Origin: Gnetum montanum
Taxonomy: Eukaryota; Streptophyta; Gnetopsida; Gnetales; Gnetaceae
Reading direction: 5' to 3'
NCBI GenBank assembly: GCA_015680685.1
Contig: MNCI01008366.1
Location: 1,031,145 to 1,095,144 of the forward strand
Length of the DNA: 64,000 nucleotides
In this document: piece after piece, positions 59,391 through 64,000 of the stretch
Layout: the number at the start of each line of letters is the position of its first letter
Position numbering within the stretch: the first letter of the stretch is position 1
Notes under the pieces: generated by a model
Told to the model about the DNA's origin: nothing
What the model saw: the letters and a program-made list of their open reading frames with translations, nothing else
Database searches by the model: none
Position numbers and translations under genes: made by a program

Positions 59391-59395
59391 ATGTG

Positions 59396-61599
59396 CTAAA
59401 AATTTCACACTATTTTCAATAATTAGAAGAATTTTTAATCTATGGAAAAAGACTACTTCCATTAATATAGATTAGTCCCAAAGCCAAGTATATAAATATT
59501 CAAGGCATTTCACTCATTGTAATGATTGATTCCATTCATTCAATTTGTTTCACAATTCCTTCCATATCACATTGAAACATAGTTTGTCAAATTTTTTTTG
59601 TTACAAAATTTTCACTATTTTGCATTTACTACACTTTGTAAATACACTTTGAAGCACAAAGTCCACCATCTTTTATACATATCTAAAGCATTTTGAATCA
59701 TTCATTTCTTAAGTAACTTCAAGGTTTTTAAAGTGAAAGGAAGGAATCAACTTCACTTCGTTGAAATTAGGTTTGGATTTGATTCACTCATTTCTAGTGA
59801 TTCTATGGAGAACAAGAATTATAATTCTTTCACAATCCACCCATAACCCCACCATAAGCTAATATTAACAATTTTTATCTACCATGGGATGTTGGTAAGC
59901 TGCATTAATGCAAGTTCCAATCCAACTCTCACTCATCAATTCTTTTTACCAGTAAAATTTCCAATTCCATCACTACCCATTCATAAGTGATGACTAGCTC
60001 ACATTGTTATGAGTAATTATTTGTCGTAATCTATTAAAACTTAAAAGAAAATGGCCATTTCAAGAATTAAGCCCTCATTAAGCATTGACCTTCTACTATG
60101 AGACTTTGACAAAGTCTATTAAAAAAATAAATCAAGAATGATATAATGAATAACGACACACCCAAATGTTCAATCATCTTCAATGGAAGTTAATATTTCA
60201 CCTTGTAGCCAAGGTTGTTGAAAAATATATTTCAATAAAATGATGTTTGGAACATGGTTAATCAAGATTTGAAGAACCAAGAAGCTTAGAAGACCTTAAT
60301 TACACAAAATTAAGAGAATTTAAATCCAGCAAGAAAAAATATTTTATGACCAAAGCTACTTTTGTAAGACTAATTATAGCAAAAACAAAAGAAGCATGTG
60401 ATCAACTTGAGCCTATAAACAAAACCAAGTAAATCAACAAATCCAGATGCTTCACTATAGACAAGAATTTGACAAATTAATAGTCAAAAGGGGTAAACAA
60501 AGATGACATTTTAACTAAAACTTCTACATGCCTTGAACATGTTAAGGAATATGGATGTAGCTTCATTCACAAGAAAAAAACTTTAACAGGTTGTTTAAGC
60601 ATTTTATAATGTATTTTTCGGCACATGAGCTTGTCGCCTTATAAAAAATTAGCAATTACAATGATGATAAATTTGCTTTTAGACAATGCATTGATCCAAT
60701 TTGTAATTGCAGAAGCATTTTAAGACAAAACATCTATAAATGGTATGCCTTGCTGCAGTAGGAAATGGGCAAAATCAGCCAAGTCAATGTCTTCACAGCA
60801 CAACGTCCAAAATTAAAAATACCATATCTATGAGCTTCGTTAATTATGTTGAGTTATACACTAGCCAGGTCATGTTTCGGTTGAGGTAATATATACGCTC
60901 AAACCTACATATATCTAGATGTTAAACAGTTGTCCAAATGGACATTCTTAACAAGCATTACCTACAGTCAAGAGCACAGAAAGCTGATTTGACTGAAGCC
61001 AGGTTCGCAACAGCATAGCAATTACAAAACTTGCACAAATGCCTCCAAACATATCATTAATCATATGATAGTCTAAATTACATAAAATTATAAAATTATA
61101 GACTCTGTTTTCTGTTGCACAAAACCGAGTTTCCATGAAATCATTTTCTCTCATTAATATCAAATTTTAACTTGTGTCATAGTTTTGATTCCTCATGGCT
61201 CTAACCACAACATAAGCAACCATTTGCAGAATAAGCTTTGGGCTCTTCCTCACCATGAAACCTTGAAAGAACAGAATTTGGAATTTTTTAGGGATAGCCA
61301 CATCGAATTTAACGAAAAATTCTTCAAATCTATAGATTTCCAGAATATATTAAGACTGCCATCATTTGTAATGTAGCCTTCCTTCCCAACGTGAAAACAT
61401 GATATTTCTACAAACAGAAATTAATAGAAGCAAGGGTTTCCCCATATATAAATTCCACAAAACAAATAGAAAACAAAGCACTATTCCATTGAGCTGGAAG
61501 TGTATAGATGACATTAAACTCGATCACATCCTTAAAGGACTCACCTCGCAAACAACAAAAATGCTTGTAAATGAATCCACCTCTTGTGCAATTTTGAGG
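59396..61599. other. intergenic DNA between the nest and tAPX
   Basis: AT-rich sequence with no supported coding region. The part next to 61,600 is probably the 3' untranslated region of tAPX. Confidence 0.6.
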
Positions 61600-63876
61600 T
61601 TAAAACCGATCTCCACCAAGTCCTCCAAAAAAATATGTCAACAGTACTAAAATGGACACAGCAAGTATAATATTGAGAAAGTAATTAGACTGAAGAGGCT
61701 TGTCTGGGCTCCCTCCCAAAGCCAGGTATTCAGCTCGCATTTTTGCTTTCATAGCTTCAGACAATTCCTTCTGCACTCACAGATAAGGGGTCACTCCCCT
61801 TTTCTTTCAGCTCCTTATTTAACTTACCTACGTATTTTTATTCGTAAATTTTGATAAAATTATTCATGCCAAATTTATGAAGATGTTTTATCCTGCACCC
61901 CATGAAACATTACATTAAATAAACATTATTGAAAAGGATTCAATCAGGTCAGATCACACCTCTTTTCCCGAGGAGCCGAGGCATATGGACATTTTAGTCG
62001 CAATAAATAATATTGTCAAGCAAAAGAAATCAAATATACTACTTTCATAGTATTTAAAAAAAACTTATAATAAAACAAAATGAAGAAACCCATACTTTTG
62101 ATCCAATGTTTTCCGACGAGTACTTTGCAGCTTCAAACTTCTCTGGTTTGGGTTGTGGAATTTCATCGTTGATAGAGAATCCCTGCAGAAAACACCGTCA
62201 TATCTTTAAAAGTTGACGTGCAAGAGTTCAGGCATATATTAAAACCGATTAATGTCTCTTTTCACATTCAACAAAATCTAAAGAGTACACATCAGCTTCA
62301 CCTCAGGAGGATCGAACTTTGCCCCAAGATTACTGAGTTTAGCATGGGCCTCTGCATAATCCTTAAAGAAGGCATCCTGATCAACTGCGTATTTTTCAGC
62401 ATATTCCTGCAGTAGCATCCAGAATTTACAAAAGGTTGCTCATTCCAAGTATGCAAATATGAAACATAAGAAGTACGAAACTTTCATTCAATATTTGGTT
62501 TCAATTTCCATTTAGTATTTGATTTTAGACATAAAAGGATGCAAGGTATTATAATGACAGGTGAAACATGTCCCAAATTTGGAAATTCACCTTGAAACCA
62601 GGATCTTCAAAAAGAACAGCATCAGTTGGCAATACTATTAGATCTGCATCCCTTTTCTCTTTGATTTCCTGCAAGCCTTGACAGGTGACCAATAGATTCT
62701 CTGCAGGAAACAAATAATGGAACGATAGCCATATCTTAGGTTGTCCTGAACTTTACCTTGAAGTAGTAATTATCAAATTTTAGCCACTCCACTGTCCAGG
62801 ATTGACCTCCTGGAGCACCCGGACCATCTTTCTGAAACACATTTTTTGGGGCAGAAAAAGTCATCTCAGCAACATCAAAATGGAATTTTCAACAATAAAT
62901 TAAAGTATACATCCTTAACCACACGAAATCTAAAAAGAAAAATAAAAAATTTGCCTACTACAAAATGACAGTTAAATTACCATAATAACCAATATACAAG
63001 AAGTAATGAGGTATGGTTGATTTCCAGAATTGCAGGTGAAATAACAGATTTATGCTTACAGTGTACTTGGTCTCAGGTTTCCCCCAGCCACTCCTCTCTG
63101 GTCTTGATCTGCCGAGGGTATGAGCCCCAGATAATGCAACAATTTCCTGCATAGATTGTTCTTCTCAGACGTGTCACAGGAAAGATAGAAATGCTACTGA
63201 GAAAAAGTTAACACTTCACAGCTGGCAACCTTGTCCGTCAATCCCATTCTGCAAAATACTTCTCGCAGATGATCAGCTGGTGAAGGAGGCCCAGCATCTA
63301 GTGCCATGAAAAAATGTCTGAGTCTCTAAAATGTGTCCTATATACAGGTAAGAAAAAAAAGTTAATTAATCAATCCCACTTATTCTAAATTACATACCTG
63401 GAAGCCTTCCTTCGGGTGGAGAATCTTGAGGTCCAGCTGCATCCAATCGTCCATAAATCATAGGAATTTTGGGTCCTCCGGCATCCTGTTCAGATGAATA
63501 ACAAATGTTGCAAGGCATTTATGATATCAATCAAACCGTCAAAAACAAAAGGAAAACAGCCGAAAGAGAATGTCACCTCAATAGCAACAGCACTAGCCAG
63601 TTGAAAAAGATCTGCATAGCTTATGTTTGGGTATTTCTCTTTGATGGGCTCCAACAGTTTCAATGCATTGACAAGACCTACCACAAAATAACCATAAATA
63701 TTAACTTAAGTTCAGCAAACAAAGAAACAAACTAGAAAGGTTATGTTAAATTTACCAGCGTTTGCTTTGTGTTTTTGCTCCACATCAAAACGGATGCTTC
63801 CATTTGCACCACTACGATTTGGCCATTCCTTGATATTCTTGTCATATGTGCCTGCATCATGCCATCCTAATCTAAC
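61600..63876 (-). CDS. tAPX: thylakoid-bound L-ascorbate peroxidase, 3' ten exons (5' end outside window)
   Basis: This class I haem peroxidase uses ascorbate to remove hydrogen peroxide at the chloroplast thylakoid membrane. Exons (minus): 63876-63756, 63677-63577, 63485-63398, 63297-63230, 63146-63060, 62831-62757, 62668-62591, 62406-62302, 62182-62096, 61770-61600. All are GT-AG and in frame. The distal haem site [11 protein letters not shown] has the catalytic Arg, Trp and His. The proximal-His signature is [19 protein letters not shown]. The chloroplast-type insertion [16 protein letters not shown] is present. The last exon gives a linker ([13 protein letters not shown]) and a hydrophobic helix ([17 protein letters not shown]) that anchors the protein, marking it as thylakoid rather than stromal. 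The transit peptide and first exons lie past 64,000. Reading through the donor at 62,095 would give a 13-codon tail and stop, a possible soluble form. Confidence 0.93.
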
Positions 63877-64000
63877 CTGAACAAAAAATAAACATACCCA
63901 TGTTAATATCAACAGTATAACACATGTTGCAGCCACATGAAAATTAAGCAAAGAAAAATAACAGTAATATTGGCATAATTCATGTATCAATAATCAACGA

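Noticed and set aside
60365-60600. A possible decayed copia-type fragment.
   Set aside because: Only loose resemblance in translated segments; no motif was firm enough to name.
60948-61650. Small open frames next to the end of tAPX.
   Set aside because: Short, without family resemblance, and lying in the probable 3' untranslated or intergenic region.

Overview
The window is plant nuclear DNA, from a seed plant and most likely an angiosperm. The evidence is two intron-rich GT-AG spliced genes for plant-specific proteins (a nucellin-like aspartic protease and a thylakoid-bound ascorbate peroxidase) and Ty3/gypsy LTR retrotransposons whose primer-binding sites match the 3' end of plant tRNA-Asp. 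I cannot name the species. Three long N runs and several single n's show that it is a scaffold. Two small contigs look inverted (38,564-39,060 and 52,767-52,996).

Layout. (1) 1-11,273: two head-to-tail copies of an unusual pol-less LTR element. Each copy has a non-coding leader, a palindrome-plus-TATA block that looks like a promoter, a decayed ~2.77 kb second ORF ('ORF2'), a polypurine tract and an LTR; a truncated gag sits between them. (2) 11,274-15,170: AT-rich intergenic DNA. (3) 15,317-20,292: the nucellin-like aspartic protease gene, plus strand, nine or ten exons. (4) 20,293-21,918: intergenic. (5) 21,924-59,390: one 37.5 kb nest of LTR elements that accounts for most of the distance between the two host genes. 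Element A (+, target duplication ATGTG) holds element B (+, ATCAA) and element E (-, AAGAT). B holds element C (-, GATTT), inserted inside B's integrase. C holds element D (-, CTTGG/GTTGG), inserted inside C's gag. (6) 59,396-61,599: intergenic. (7) 61,600-63,876: the tAPX gene, minus strand, ten exons seen, with the 5' end beyond the window.

How the elements relate. All share the right end of the LTR (U5), a tRNA-Asp-type primer site and the 3' untranslated region, so they form one Athila-like group. Only B still has protease, reverse transcriptase, RNase H and integrase, all broken. D keeps protease only. A, E, C and the 1-11,273 pair lack pol. The pair and C instead carry ORF2: an N-terminal region resembling the 'putative plant transposon protein' domain, then a long coiled coil, in the place where Athila-type elements carry their env-like gene. 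ORF2 is preceded by its own GATATCGCG-palindrome/TATA block of the same design as the LTR promoter. This module is the most interesting thing in the window. The U3 part of the LTR differs between subfamilies, each with its own short repeats just upstream of the TATA box.

All retrotransposon ORFs seen here are decayed, often with TAG/TAA where CAG/CAA is expected. The two host genes look intact, and every exon junction I could check keeps frame.
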